In this document: positions 1-13,222 of the stretch, one piece after another | Numbering within the stretch: position 1 is the first letter of the stretch | Layout of the letters: each line of letters starts with the position of its first letter | Assembly (NCBI RefSeq): GCF_051106095.1 | Contig: NC_135785.1 | Location: 104,901,001-104,965,000, forward strand | Direction of reading: 5' to 3' | DNA length: 64,000 bases | DNA from: Pogona vitticeps | Taxonomy: Eukaryota > Chordata > Lepidosauria > Squamata > Agamidae | Notes under the pieces: generated by a model | What the model was told of the DNA's origin: nothing | What the model saw: the letters and a program-made list of their open reading frames with translations, nothing else | The model's database searches: none | Made by a program: the position numbers and the translations under genes

Positions 1-420
1 AGGTTGCGCTAACCAGCAGAATTTCCCAGAGAGATGGAGACACCAGGCAATAAGACAGGGTTGAGAGCAGAAAAATTGTATTAACTCAGTTTGTTTATAG
101 AATATATACATACACATACAGCTTTGTCCTTATTTCCAGTCCCGTAGTCATATACAGCAGTTCCAACAGAGTTCAGGCATAAATCAGGTCAAAGTCCTTG
201 TAAATCAATTCAGTAGTCATATATCATATATTCAGTCCAGCAGTCAGAGTCCTTCTCCAGTATTCTCCACGACCATTCCACCACGACACCACAGAGTGTG
301 TGTGCTGGGTCTGCTTGCTTTATCCCAGGGTTAGCCAATCCTGGGTTTTCTTTCTCAGCTGATACGAGTCTTTGTATTAGCCCAGCTGCATAAATTTTTG
401 CTTTACTTATTTTCTTAGCA
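1..420 (-). mobile_element. Possible LTR-like fossil, cut by window edge
   Basis: Read on the minus strand, this stretch has an order resembling a long terminal repeat: a TATA-like GGGATAAAGC, a following transcribed-looking stretch, an AATAAAC-like poly(A) signal after an A/T-rich run, then a C/T-rich end running off the window. No internal coding region of such an element is present here and no paired repeat or target duplication can be seen because the left end is missing. The family is unknown (Ty3/Gypsy-like is a guess). It could equally be unique intergenic DNA. Confidence 0.25.
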
Positions 421-507
421 ATGATCCTTACAATTACTTATAGTCTTTGACTGCTCTATACAAAACTGTATTTAACAATTTCTCCAGGTTTATCTCAAAC
501 CTGTCAG

Positions 508-836
508 CAGTGATGGCGAACCTGTGGCACACGTGCCACAGCTGGCATGCAGAGCCCTTTCTGCTGGCATGCAAGCCATACCTCCCCCCCCCCCATGGCA
601 GCCAAACCTGAGGAGGTTGCTGGAGCTGTGGTGGTGGTGTTTCGACAGGCGCCAGGCCAGAATCTGGAGCAGCTGGCACTGGCAGCAGATCTGGAGTGGG
701 GTTTCAAGGCACCTCCATGCCCTGGAGTCCCCCTTCTACCACCACTTCCAGTTCCGCCATCGCTGCCATCTGCCACCTGCCGAGTTGTTGTTTTTTTAGT
801 TTGGGCACTCGGGCCCAAAAAATTTCGTTGTGACTG
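508..836 (+). mobile_element. Non-autonomous hAT-like element, copy 1
   Basis: The left end reads CAGTGATGGCGAACCTG, a typical hAT-style terminus. The right end (about 808-836) has a TTTGGGCACTCGGGCCC block followed by a degraded complement of the left terminus. The body (ACCTGAGGAGG, GCACTGGCAGCAGATC, CACCTCCATGCC) is shared with the element at 12891-13214, so this is a dispersed family. It encodes nothing transposase-like; the overlapping open frames are products of its GC-rich, CCN/GGN-biased body. The 8 bp on each side do not match, so the ends have decayed or are slightly misplaced. Confidence 0.6.
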
Positions 837-1270
837 GACTATGGTAACATGCTCTGAATACAGGTCTTGGAACAACATCTAGTGATGCTAAAAAGGCCAA
901 TTCAAGAGTGACAATCCCTTCCACACTGAAGACAAATATAATCTGTCCCCTGTCCAGCTACCTGGTTTTGCTGGTTTCAGGACTGCAACTTCCTCTCCTG
1001 CCATGCACAAAACGTCCAGGACTCAATGCAGTACAGGAGTGTACTCAGGACACAGGCTCTATAGACCTCCAATTCTTGAGGGAGTTGAGTCCACACCCTG
1101 GCCCATGACTTATGTTTTCTTCAGGCTAAATGTTAGACCAAAGTCTTGGCAGGCCTTGCTAAAATGATTCATAAGTTATTGGAGGTCTTCAGCAGAATGG
1201 AAAACAACAGCTGTGTCATCGGCGAAAAGGACGTCTCGCATGCATTTCAGTTGGACTTTGCTCTCAATCT
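837..1270 (-). mobile_element. LINE fragment (RTE-like RT and C-terminal end)
   Basis: On the minus strand a degraded reverse transcriptase segment is readable: FADDTAVVFHSAEDLQ at about 1180-1230, then GLTFSLKKT. After an internal deletion comes a VLSTLLY...ESWT-like stretch, and then the terminal CGRD.HS region near 890-940. FADD is the RT catalytic box and ESWT is common in RTE-type LINE C-termini. The same C-terminal end occurs on the plus strand at 2186-2505, so both are copies of one family. Frames are interrupted and the element is dead. The family name is uncertain. Confidence 0.6.
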
Positions 1271-2185
1271 AGAGAGATTAAAGAACTTTCCATCTGATCT
1301 AGTCTGGAGATAAACACCTTCTGTTGCAGTTCCAAAGGCATGCTTCAGCATAACAGCAACAAAGATAAAGCCAGGGGTCATTGTTCAAACATTCCAGGTG
1401 CCCAACTTTAGGGCAGAAGTTTTCTTACGATTGTTGCATGGTGCAGGGTTATCTATCTGCTTGTCAGCTCTCAACCTAAACCCCACACACCCTAATAGAC
1501 CGTGATGAGGCAGCACCTTACTGGCTGGGGGCTGCCCAACTTATGCCGGGTGGTAGCTACCTAGTGAGGTACAATGATCTCTCCCACTGTCAGAAGTAGC
1601 CTCTGCCATCATGCTCTACGCCAATGGAGCAGAGACTTATAACTGGTAACTGCTACTTGCCATGTTATTTTGCCGCTGTATGCAAAGCTGGAGTATCCTC
1701 TCCAGAGCACAAAGCCTTGGTAAAATAATATGGAGGATAGACTGTTACCCAAGCAGCAAATCCCCCCTCTCCATGTCACTGAAATAATCCAAATGAAGTG
1801 CAAGAGCCAATACAACTGGTTCTGGCAACGTCGCAGGAGTTGCCAGAGCATGACATACACAGTCACAAACTGCCTCCAGGACTCTGGCTCCGGATTTTGC
1901 CTCAAGGTTTACTCCTGAAGTTTTTTCCATTGACGGATATAGCCACAAGGCAGTGGAGGTTTGAAATCAGACTTTTCCTTCTCCTAGATGGGCTGCCTTC
2001 CAAGGCTAAGGAAGAATATTAGTCTACTGATACAAATAATACATCATTAACTTCAAGCTTTCAACTTCCAAGGAATAGCATTGGCATCCTAACTATAGAA
2101 TACTTTGCAACTGACAAAATTTAAGTGGCAAGCATGTCCCAGGCTCTGAACTCTGTTCATGCTCATTTGACCTTTGTAAACTGAA
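1271..2185. other. Probable LINE-derived stretch, not resolved
   Basis: This lies between two opposed LINE ends. It may contain more upstream parts of the plus-strand copy, but I could not read a continuous recognisable protein. No other element ends or genes were seen. Confidence 0.35.
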
Positions 2186-2505
2186 GGCATACCTTGGAAA
2201 TGGATCTCAACAGATGGGAAACCCTGACATCTGAGCATTCAGCCTGGAAGCAGGTGGTGCTTCACGCCCTCTCCCAATTTGAAGAGACCCTCGCCCAGCA
2301 GGCTGAGGCAAAGAGGCAGTCACGAAAGCAGCAAAATCAGGGAGCTAGATAGGGTACAGATTGTACTTGTCCTAAGTGTGGAAGGGATGGTCACTCTCAA
2401 ATTGGCCTTCTCAGCCACACTAGATGCTGTTCCAAGTCCTCCATGCAGAGCACGATACCATAGTCTCTAGAGACTGAAGGATGCCTATGATGATGATGAC
2501 CTTGT
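2186..2505 (+). mobile_element. LINE 3' end (RTE-like C-terminal domain)
   Basis: One frame reads LNRWETLTSEHSAWKQ, then QFEETLAQQAEAKRQSRKQQ, one in-frame stop at about 2350, then CPKCGRDGHSQIGLLSHTRC. The last part is a CxxC...HxxC zinc-binding-like end seen in a dispersed LINE family of reptiles and other animals. It finishes in a short GATGATGATGA run, a plausible LINE terminal repeat. The upstream RT region is not seen in phase, so the copy is 5'-truncated or rearranged. It faces away from the related minus-strand copy at 837-1270. Confidence 0.65.
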
Positions 2506-2555
2506 GTCTCAATAAGTCAATAAAAAGAGTGGTTTTTTAAGACCAGATGGGCAGG

Positions 2556-2566
2556 GAATGAATGAA

Positions 2567-2641
<75 letters not shown>

Positions 2642-2643
2642 AT
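2556..2643. repeat. (AATA)n microsatellite
   Basis: Nearly uninterrupted AAAT/AATA tetranucleotide run of about 88 bp beginning with two GAAT units. The preceding GACCAGATGGGCAGGGAATG resembles the 3' tail of CR1/L2-tailed SINEs or LINEs, from which such tracts commonly expand. Confidence 0.9.
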
Positions 2644-4270
2644 ATGCTCCTCTGTGGCTTCAATCTTTGGAAAATCAATAACACTGAGGCAGACCGTCTT
2701 CTACTGAAGCTTATTCCCCTTTTCTAATCTTTTACTTCAGGAACTTTTGATGAGCTTCCATTTTATTTTATTTTAATTGTACTCGGCCCTCCAAAACAAA
2801 TATTCTAAAGGCAACCATTCTTGATGAACTCAAATTTCCCTGTAAATGGCTTTAAAACAATTTAGTCTACCACGTTTAAATGTATTTGAAGGAGGCAATA
2901 GTACTTATTCTCTGATAGCATTGCTATCCTGACCTGAATGTTTGCCTTTTTCAGTGTGTCAGAACAAAAGTGATGTTTGTGGGAAGAAATAAGAGCAAAA
3001 GGTAGATGTGAGCTTCCCATGAAATTGGCTAGGATTGTCAAATCTGGGAAGTAACTAATTACAAATAACTAGTTTCCTGTAATTATTCATTTTTCCAATA
3101 CCAAAGATATAACTAATTTAAATTATTATTGTAATGTAACAAGGAATATTTTTTACTTCTTTTGTAGTATACACAGATCTTTCTAGTTACTTTTATCAAT
3201 AGAAATGGGAGGGACCTCACTACTTATTTTCTATCACAGAGTAATGACCTGTAGCATTCTGATGTTTACTTAAATTTATTTTTGAAGAACAAGAAAATAA
3301 AATGAAAATAAAATGAAAGCAGCACATTATGTAACTACTTTGGGGCCTTGGAAGTGTAATTTTGTTTAAAGTGATATTTTAGTCTTAGGAGGAGAAGATC
3401 TAGGAAGATAAAGCAAAGAAGTATTGCCGTGGAAGTTAAAGAAAGAGGAAAGAGAATACTATCTGTTTTCCTGGATGAAGCCTGTCGAAAGAAAAACAAT
3501 GAAATACCAACAAACTGAAAGGAGGTAAATAAGAATAAATATTGTACAGTATATGAATGTATCTTGAGCATGAAATTCCTCATTCAAAATCAGAATGCAG
3601 AAACTGACAAATGTTAAGTCTTTTGAATGTTTGCAAATATCCCAATTGATTACCAGTAAGTATATCCCAGTTATGCTGGAAAAGTGAAGAGGGCAGAAAA
3701 AGTTTGAAGTTGAAAATTCAGAACTCTTTTTGTGTGTACAGATAGTGCACAGGCATTCCAGTGGGAAAAATTCCTTAAAACTACAGCTCCTTGCTGAAGA
3801 TGCAATTTGTTGTTTAAATTCATTAGTATCTATGACTTTCTCCAATAAAATGGTGCATTTTATATGGCTCACAAAAGGGTGGTTTTATTGCTCCTGCTTT
3901 TTTGGTATCGCCTTCTGGGGATATTATGATCTCCCCAGGCCCACAAATCTATTGCAAAGAGCAAGACATCATGGCTTAATGTACTAAACTCTGCTCTGGC
4001 AGCATCCTTTACATAACGTATAGTTAACTTAGCATGTAAATGTATGGATCACAGAACTCGGTCTCCCCACTTTTATTTACGCTCTTGAGTGTCGGCTGCA
4101 GCTTATAATTATGTTCTTAAATCTCAGGATTGTAACACACTCCAATTGCCTTGCAATAAATCTAATTTAGGGGGGAGGTAGTTTTACTCCACATGTTTAT
4201 TCAGCATGAAAAGCGCCCACTCAGTACATTCACAGAATGCAAAAGGTATCTCTCCTGTATAAAGCACGAA
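2644..4270. other. No recognisable feature
   Basis: A/T-rich sequence with no element ends, coding similarity or RNA gene that I recognise. Open frames near 3335-3990 have no family resemblance and low-complexity composition. Confidence 0.5.
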
Positions 4271-4565
4271 TTTACCCACCCATTATTATTATATAAGCTG
4301 CATTTATGGATGTCCTTCCATAAACTGTTCCCAACGACCCTGGGAGTTAAGTCACATGGTTAGGAGATTGTGACTGGCTCAAGGTCACCCCCAGAGTTTC
4401 ACGGGTGAGTGGAGATTTAAATTCTTCTTACCAACCCTATAAGGTAGGTCACATGTTTGAGATACTGTTATCAACCCAGAGTCACCCAAAGAGTTTCATG
4501 GGTGACTGGAGATTTCAACTCAGGTTTCTTCAGTTTTACTTCAATATTCTAACTACTACTACACA
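4271..4565 (-). mobile_element. tRNA-type/CORE-like SINE remnant with duplicated module
   Basis: On the minus strand the sequence follows the plan of a widespread reptile SINE: a TAGTGTAGTAGTAGTTAGA-like head, a GGTTTGAAT-like box B region (decayed), then GGGTGAC...GGCC-like and ACCTACCT..AGGGTTG modules. The middle module (CCATGAAACTC...GGGTGACTCTGGG...AGGGTTG) occurs twice in tandem, near 4435-4510 and 4325-4420, so either the body duplicated or two copies abut. Strongly diverged, hence old. Confidence 0.5.
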
Positions 4566-4856
4566 TTAGCTATCTGGTTAAGTAAGATCATCTCCACCAG
4601 ATAAAGTCTGGTCTTGTTCACTAGGGGTAGCATAAACCCATTCTGTATACCCAGTGGTTAGTTTCTAGGTAAACCCAATTTTTAGCTCTTTTCATATTAG
4701 TAGTTAATACAGTAAATATATAGGCATACACTAAATAAGTGGTAAAGCCAGGTCTCCTTATCACTTCGACCATCAAACCCACTCCCGTTTTCAAGAAATC
4801 ATGCTATTATCCCTCTCTGCCTTTGGCAGCTTCAGCCAAACTCAGAAACCCCTCTA

Positions 4857-6190
<1,334 letters not shown>

Positions 6191-6191
6191 A

Positions 6192-6325
6192 GATTCTGTC
6201 TACTGTGGCACTTTAAAGGCTAATGGATTTGTGTGTTAGTCATTAAAGTGGCAGAATGTTTTGTTTTCCCTCCTTTCTCTTCTCTATTTTGCCAACATGC
6301 TGAGACAGACTAACACAGCTACTTT
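6192..6325. repeat. Dispersed reptile repeat piece, family not named
   Basis: Contains GGCACTTTAAAGGCTAATGG and ends GAGACAGACTAACACAGCTA, which recall a dispersed reptile repeat whose end reads like 'cagactaacacggctac'. I cannot assign the class from this fragment; a Penelope-like origin is possible but unproven. Confidence 0.35.
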
Positions 6326-6535
6326 TTTTTTTAACTTGCTAGAATGACGAAGACAACCAAAGCTATCTCAGGCAAAAATAACTTACCTGGGAGTAGTTTG
6401 GTTCTTTGCATGGAGTGGGAGAATTTGGATTGAATGAACAAGATCTTGGATATGGACTAGCATAGCAATTGTTTTTATATAGCTTTGTAAACTGCCCTGA
6501 GATATAGGGCGGGCTATACATGTCTAATAGATACT

Positions 6536-6652
<117 letters not shown>

Positions 6653-6716
6653 CTATTTTATGTACATTAAATAACATTTATTAATGTATCCTCAAGGTCT
6701 GCAATGTGTGTATGTT

Positions 6717-7006
6717 CTATGCCATCAAGTTAGAACTGATTTACAGCAACCCTAATAGGGCTTCACGTTAAGTGAGATGTTTAAGGAATTACAATTCTGA
6801 TTTATGGTGACCCTTTCCGGGGCTTTCTCAATAAAGAGTAAGAAGTGGTTTACTAGTCCCTTCTTCTGGAGGCGCCCTGGCACTGTGCAGCTTGCCCAAG
6901 GCTGCATAGGGTGGCTCTTCTCCCAAGAGATACAGTGAGGATTCAAACTCCCAACCTCTGGCTTGGCAGCTAGATACGTAACTCACTGAGCTACTGAGCC
7001 AGCTGC
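6717..7006 (-). mobile_element. tRNA-derived SINE
   Basis: Read on the minus strand, it starts GCAGCTGGCTCAGTAGCTCA (tRNA-like box A), followed by a box B-like GAGTTTGAATCCTC, a body with CCAAGGCTGC-like modules reversed, and a tail with GGGTCACCATAAATCAGAAT. The tail matches in type that of the SINE at 16958-17155 (GTTGCCATAGGTTGGTTCTG), so the two are likely related subfamilies mobilised by the same LINE. RNA polymerase III promoter boxes are diverged and activity is unlikely. Confidence 0.6.
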
Positions 7007-7702
7007 AATAGGTGATAAATATTTGGCTACAAGTACGTAAGGATGAACCTTTAGAAGATTTGCTGGTTTATTCTTGATAAGTTTCATGTCTGGCTTGTTT
7101 TTTGCATTGTTATCCTGATAACAAATCAGCTAGCCTCTTGCAAAGATTAGGACAATCGCAGAACAGCCAATGGTCTTTGTCCAGTGGATCTTGCCCAAAT
7201 GTCCTTGAGGATGGTGCAAAGTTCCCACAGGGAAATACTGCCAAGGAATTTGCAGTTAGAGCAAACAAAAGCAGTAGAGCTCATATCTGCCAGGAAGAGA
7301 AAAAGGAGACAACATCTTTTATTATTATTGAATTCACTTATTACTACCCTGTTTATGCTACACCCTCTGAAGCAGATTTGATGGAGGAAGAAGGAAAAGT
7401 CCCATCATAAGAGTAGCAATTCTTCATGTGATATTGGATTTTGTCCATTAAATTGAGTGAGGTTTCCTGTACCTGTCTTTTTATTTAGAGTACTCTGTAA
7501 AGCACAGTGATAATGTAACAGATTTTTCTTAATATTGGCTTAAATCAAATTGTTGGTCACAACTAAAGTAGCCCTATTGAACTGGTTGCTGGATAGTGAG
7601 TGCAGAGTTATATAAATCCCATTGATTCAATGGGTTTACTCTACTAGAGATCTTCAATTGAATTCAGACCCTTATATTGAAAATGGAATAAAGCACGTGC
7701 TT
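7007..7702. other. No recognisable feature
   Basis: Neither strand shows a familiar protein, RNA gene or transposon end. The open frame at 7102-7410 has no family resemblance. Confidence 0.5.
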
Positions 7703-7786
7703 AAAGGAAAACAGAACAATCTAATCCAAAACCTTTCCAACTTGTTCTTCACAGAGAATGTTATTGTGCACATAAAGCTAGTAACC
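7703..7786 (-). repeat. Unnamed dispersed repeat, inverted partner of 8429-8511
   Basis: The block AACAGAACAAT..AATCC.AAACCT.TCCAACTTGTTCTTCACAGAGAA (in parts) followed by GTGCAC.TAAAGCT.GTAACC is the reverse complement of 8429-8511, with roughly 15 percent difference by eye. This marks a dispersed repeat, perhaps LINE 3' sequence since the partner lies just upstream of an L2-like tail. Confidence 0.6.
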
Positions 7787-8428
7787 AAGAACCTTTAATT
7801 TACCTAATGAAACACATATTTAAGGTAATGAAGTACTCACCGGTTATCTGCAAATAAAAAAATAATCACTGAGAATAGCTGCAGAGTGACAGATAGACAT
7901 AATATAAGGCTCTTCTGATGGTACTAATATTGGTCTCTGGACCACAAAAGGAGATCTATGTACTCCCCAAGTGATGTTTATTTCAAATGAGCTTGAGAAA
8001 ATGGAAATCTAATGTGTGTTGCTAAACAGACGTTCTATGCCTAAACAGCAATGCCATGATGCACATCTTTTCTTACTAAGTGTTATTAGTCTTAAGGTGT
8101 AGGCAGGCAAGGCAGAGCCAGATAAATGGCCAGAGAATTCTATACATTTTAAATCTAAATAAGATTGAATGTATCATGCACACAGAAAGTGTCCCAACCT
8201 GTATTGTTCAGTGGCTGGGTATCTATTTGAAGCAGAGCTTAGAAAGAACATGTGGTAAGTCTGTAACACATTACTTTTAGGGATAATGAAGGCATTGCCC
8301 CGATTCAGTCATTCTGTAATCTACAATCAACAGTTCCAGGGGAGAAGTTAGTCTCACACTTCTCCCTTGTTGTCTTGCTCAAGTAAGCAATGACATTAAA
8401 CAAAGAACTTAAAAGTTCATTGGATGCG

Positions 8429-8782
8429 GTTACCAGCTTTACGTGCACAGTTATGTTCTCTGTGAAGAACAAGTTGGAGAGGTTTGGGATTGTATTGTTC
8501 TGTTTCCCTTTAAACATTTAAATAGATCGTTATGCATTACTGCTTTGAATGCGTTTTTAGTATCGCTTTTCTTCACCATTTCTCAAAATGGTATTTGTTT
8601 GTTCCTTTTTAGTATTTGTATACTTATTGTTTTTAGCTCGAAATATTACCTTTTAATTATGTAAGCTACCTTTGGTCTACTCATTGTTTTCGGCTTGAAA
8701 TATTGTCTTTTAATAATGCAAGCCACCTTGGGTCCTTTTTAAAGGAGAAAGGCAGGGTAAAAATATTCTAAATAAATAAATA
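8429..8782 (+). mobile_element. L2/CR1-like LINE 3' end
   Basis: The 3' part carries two successive forms of a tail: GTAAGCTACCTTTGG (8659) and GCAAGCCACCTTGGG (8719), then GGAGAAAGGCAGGGTAAAAA and an (AAATAAATAA) end at 8770-8782. This is the standard 3' layout of L2-type LINEs and their SINEs in reptiles. The 5' part (8429-8511) is the inverted partner of 7703-7786. No coding domain remains. Confidence 0.55.
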
Positions 8783-11700
8783 ATGTCTGGAGAGGAACTG
8801 AATCCTACACATCTGTAGGTTGTATAAAAGAGGAAGAACTCTGGAAAAGCTGGCTATTTACCAGAACCATAACTAGGAAGAAACAATCAGGACTTTGTCA
8901 TGAGGCACCAAATTTTAGAGGGCATCAACAGGGAAATGAAAGGAAAATATATGACAGTGCCTCCTGATCCTATTCATTTTTGTACTTTTGAAAAGCAATG
9001 TGGAAGAACAGAGGACTCAACACAAAACCATAGCACAGGGTTCCCATATGGGTGTGGATGTCTGGGGATATCTTCACACAATGGTCTACATAGCGCTAAT
9101 CAAGAGCTGTCTTTTCAAAGATAGGAGAATGCAAGATAGTAACAATGAAGATATCAAGAGGCAATGCCTCATGTAAGAAAGATTCTTGGAAAGCATAACA
9201 TCTAGTCTGCCTCGGTAACCATGGACATCCCTCCATTACACAGAGAACACAACCTCAGGTAGCAGTGTGATAGGGGCACTCCCTCTCTCTCCCTCTCTCT
9301 CTCATGGCCACTACTGGATGGAATAGGATTCTTCTAACTATTTTAGGGGGTCCACAAATTAGCAGTTGCCTTACCTTACCTCTTACATTAACAGAAAATG
9401 TGTAGCTGACATTTCATTTTAAAAGTGCAATATAATCAGTCTCCTGTGTGTAGTGTGTCGGGTTACAGTGGGGGAGGAATTGGACACTGAACATTATTAG
9501 GCTATGGTCAGAATAGAGAAATGTCCCCTTCTTTCTCATGCCTTCTGCTTCCTGTATAGTTGCATGTTGTGGTCATGGGGCATTTATCTGGTGATAGTGG
9601 TTCATATGTTTTTAAACCATTCTGGTTTTAAGGAAGGAATTAGATGTGGTACATTTGTCTACATCCCTTGAGTGGGACATATCTCCTTCCTTGTGCATTT
9701 CTATGCTCCCTTCCCTTTTTTTAAAAAAAATGTGTAGGTACACTGCTGTGTTGGCAAAATGCCCTTGCTGACCACACACTGATCTGACTCTATTTCCGAG
9801 CTTCATTACCCTTTATGGAGGAGAACCCACAGCACACTGTACACAGTGGTCAAAAGACAGCATGTTGACTGATGTTCCATGTTTGACAGAAGTATACCAA
9901 CACACTGACATTTCGGTTTGGAAATCAATTTAAAAACAATTATGGGAATCAAAGGACAGGGGGTGGGGGAGGTGGGACCACATGCCAGATGCATAGGAAA
10001 TGAATTGGTTTTGGAGTACACACTCAATGGGATGTTGTTTGTACTGCATGATGAAACTGAGAACAAATATAGAAGTACCCTCCCAGTGGGTTTGATGCAG
10101 AGATAGCACAGAGGGGGGAACAAAAAAAAAATTGATAATGGTCTTGCGTTATCTGAAGAAAAGAAAAGTCAAAATTCATGTGGAGTAACTGAAAACCATT
10201 TTGCGAGTTTCACTGCAGCCTTATTTAATGTCATTGTTTCAGTTGTGCTTGTTTTGCTCTTCTTAATTACACTAGTTGAGAAAGCTTGCCTAAAATAGGG
10301 AAGCCTTTCCCCCTTGAAACAGTTACCACCACTCCTTCCTATCTCTCACTTCCTCTGCAGCAGTGCCAACAAAGTTTGATTCTAGAACTTTCTCCATTAA
10401 TATGGCATAGTGGCGATGATGCGTGACGCTGAAAGACAGCATAATTTTTTTTTTCCAGCTGCCTTCATCCAGCAGGCACAGAACAGAAATTAGAGAAATA
10501 CCTTTCTGGTTTGCAAACTAATAAGTTAAGTTGATATGAAAGCCACTGACAGAAGATAATTGAAGAATACCCACATTTCATTTCAGCTGCCTCATTTCCA
10601 TGATGGTCACCCACCTGAAGGAGGAAAGTTAGTTGATTATATTAATCTGACTTATCACCTCTTGGTTAACTACCATTATTAGGGAATGTGACACAGCTCA
10701 GCAGCAAAGGAATTGTTTGCATACCAAAAGCCCTAGGTTCAGGCTGTGAAACCTTCTATTGGCAGGATCACAGCTCCAAAGCTCAGGGTTAATTTAGATG
10801 TTGCATTAAATACATAATGTGTAGGGAAGGATTGCTTTTTAAAAAATGTAATAGATGACCCAGCTCCAGAATGACCCTGAAAAATTGAGATAAGGGAAGT
10901 TTAAACCTTCCCCACTCCCAGCAGTTATTCTCCCCTTAATATATCCTTCCCATGCATGCAGAAAAGGTGGGAGTTTTTTTTTAAAGACATAAAAATCTTA
11001 ACAGTCATCAACAACGATCCCTCACTTTTTACTCCATATGTGATGTGAGGGCAAACATAGGGGAAATGTTTCAATGTGCTCTACTTTTGTTACAAGGATA
11101 TGAAGAATACTTACTATATTCCTCATTCTTTGGCTGGCTCAACATAAGACAGTGTATATAACAAATTTCTGAGCGCCACATGATTCCTTGCCTCCATTGC
11201 AAGAGTGGAATAAAGACACCTTTTTCCCCCTCGCCACAGTCTCTGTGATTTGTGGCAGGAACCTACAGAACAGATTGAACTACAGCCCGTTATTTGTTAG
11301 TTTACCTCAACTGGCACTTAATATTACAATACATTCACTCAGAGATTCTGCTAAATTACAAAGAATAAAATATTTCTGTTTACTTACAGTTCTTCTAGTA
11401 TAAAAATAAACATAATATTTTATGGAAATATTAACTTGTTACATTACTGAGCTTAACTGGTTAGTTTGCTTCATTATTAACTAACTCAGTGGTTACACTG
11501 CTGACAGAACACTTCTCTTTAACTGTTCACTTCCAACTTCATAAAAAAACACTGACATAACACTGACAGAACACTAACACTAACTAAAAAGGTCAGCACT
11601 TATTTAAGATACACAAAAAAACTCATTTAGTATTTCTAATTCATAGAAGTCTGTGACAACAAGGAGCAGCTATGATATTTTTGCACAATTTGCATAATTG

Positions 11701-12415
11701 TGTTGTCTATTTTATATAGGCAAACTTTTTTTCCAAATGCAAGCACTCTTATTTTAAGGTCAACAGAAAGTGAGGAGAAAAATGCTGTGGTGTATCATTT
11801 TTGCACAGGCAAACAAAACAAACACATATTTACATCTCTGTTCTACAGGGAGATCTGACTGTGCATGAGCTTCCACTCTGACGTTTCTAGTAAAAGAAGT
11901 GGGAATAGCTAATTTACATGCTGGACAGTTAATGCAGCACCTTGGTTAACCTTGGAAATCTATTTGGCATGGAGTTATTAATAAAGAGTTGTGTATTCTG
12001 TGAGGAACGTGAACTATGATTTAGGTTTTCAGAAAAGGATTAAAAATTGACACGTGAAGAAGGGAGCCGGCTAGGCTTCCAGCTGCTTGTACTATTGTCC
12101 TCCCACAAAAAGTGAAAGGCTAAAAAGAACAGCATCTGTTTACATGAGGAGACTGATAATGGACAGAGAACGGTTGGTATGCTCCCCTCCTGATGTGTTG
12201 ATTTGACATGCACCTGAATATGGTTTATGAAACACTTCTTGGATTTAAAATCTTCTCCAGAATCTATATGTTGCTATAGCAACCTGTCCTGTGTTGGGGG
12301 CAAGAGAGGGCCTTTAAAAAGATCACAACCTTTTCCAGAACATTGCCAATTCCCCCCACCCCAGTTTATGATAGACCACCAACAATCCATGACTCAAATT
12401 TAACATAATAGTACA
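8783..12415. other. No recognisable feature over 3.6 kb
   Basis: Both strands were read for protein families, SINE boxes and transposon termini without a hit. A short C/T-rich tract lies at 9281-9302. Open frames at 9806-10123 (both strands) are not recognisable. The region could hold unique intergenic or intronic DNA. Confidence 0.5.
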
Positions 12416-12423
12416 CCCCATAA

Positions 12424-12801
12424 TAGAGATGGGCACAAACTGGTTCGTCCCAGTTTGTAAAGATTGCAGCACAGATGCAGCTGCTCCCCTCCCTCATCTC
12501 CTCTGGCTCAATCAGCCACTCGCCAGGCCCACTCACTTCACCTCCTCAACTGATCTTCCAGTCCTGGCAGCAGCTCAGGCTTCTCTGCTCCACCCTCTCG
12601 GCTGATCTCCTACGCAGACAAAAGGGCAGGGCAGAAAAGTCTGTGCTCTTGCTCCTGATGGGAATTAGCCAAGGAGGTGGAAAAAGCAAGCAAGTTGGGC
12701 CAGGTGAGTGGATGATCAGCTGAGGAGGCGAGGGAGGAGATCTGCAGCACATGTGCCGCTGCTTTTATGAACTGAGATGAACTGGTTCATGCACATCTCT
12801 A
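12424..12801 (+). mobile_element. Non-autonomous hAT-like element
   Basis: Left end TAGAGATGGGCACAAACTGG and right end CTGGTTCATGCACATCTCTA are inverted repeats of about 23 bp with few mismatches. They are flanked by ccccataa (12416-12423) and ctccataa (12802-12809), an 8-bp target duplication with one mismatch, as expected for the hAT superfamily. The 378-bp body has an internal AGATCAGC/GATCATCC..GAGGAGG symmetry but no transposase. Confidence 0.75.
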
Positions 12802-12890
12802 CTCCATAACATTAAACTATGTTTGGATAAGTAAGACAAATTGCTATTGCAAAAAGGGAGGAAGCCCATTTTTCATTTGTAGATCGAGCT

Positions 12891-13214
12891 CAGAAATGGC
12901 CTACATAAGTCACCAGATCACTACTCCCCCCCCCGCACAGCCAAACCTGAGAAGGCACCTGCAGCCGCAGTGCTGGCACTTCAGCAGTCGGATCCAGAGC
13001 AGATGGCACTGGCAGCAGATCCTGAGTGGGGTCTCGAGGCACCTCCATGCCGGGATTCCCCTTTCCGCTGCCACTTCTGGTTCTGCCACCACCACTTCCG
13101 GTTCCGCCGCCACCGTGGCACACCGCTGTCACAGCCGCAACAGGCCGCCTGTTGGTTTATTTGTTTGTTTTCCCCAGTTTGGGCATCCGAGCCCAAAAAG
13201 GTTCACCACCACTG
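12891..13214 (+). mobile_element. Non-autonomous hAT-like element, copy 2
   Basis: Second copy of the family at 508-836: it shares AGCCAAACCTGAG, GCACTGGCAGCAGATC and CACCTCCATGCC in order. The right end CAAAAAGGTTCACCACCACTG is well preserved and complements the family left end CAGTGATGGCGAACCT; the left end here is decayed (CAGAAATGGC). The right flank ctctaaac (13215-13222) is also the left flank of the next element, so the two elements abut. No coding capacity; the overlapping open frames are artefacts of GC-rich repeats. Confidence 0.65.
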
Positions 13215-13222
13215 CTCTAAAC

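Noticed and set aside
9806-10123. 105-residue Cys/Leu-rich minus-strand frame as a membrane protein
   Set aside because: No signal or family resemblance; plus-strand frame overlaps it equally well, as expected by chance.
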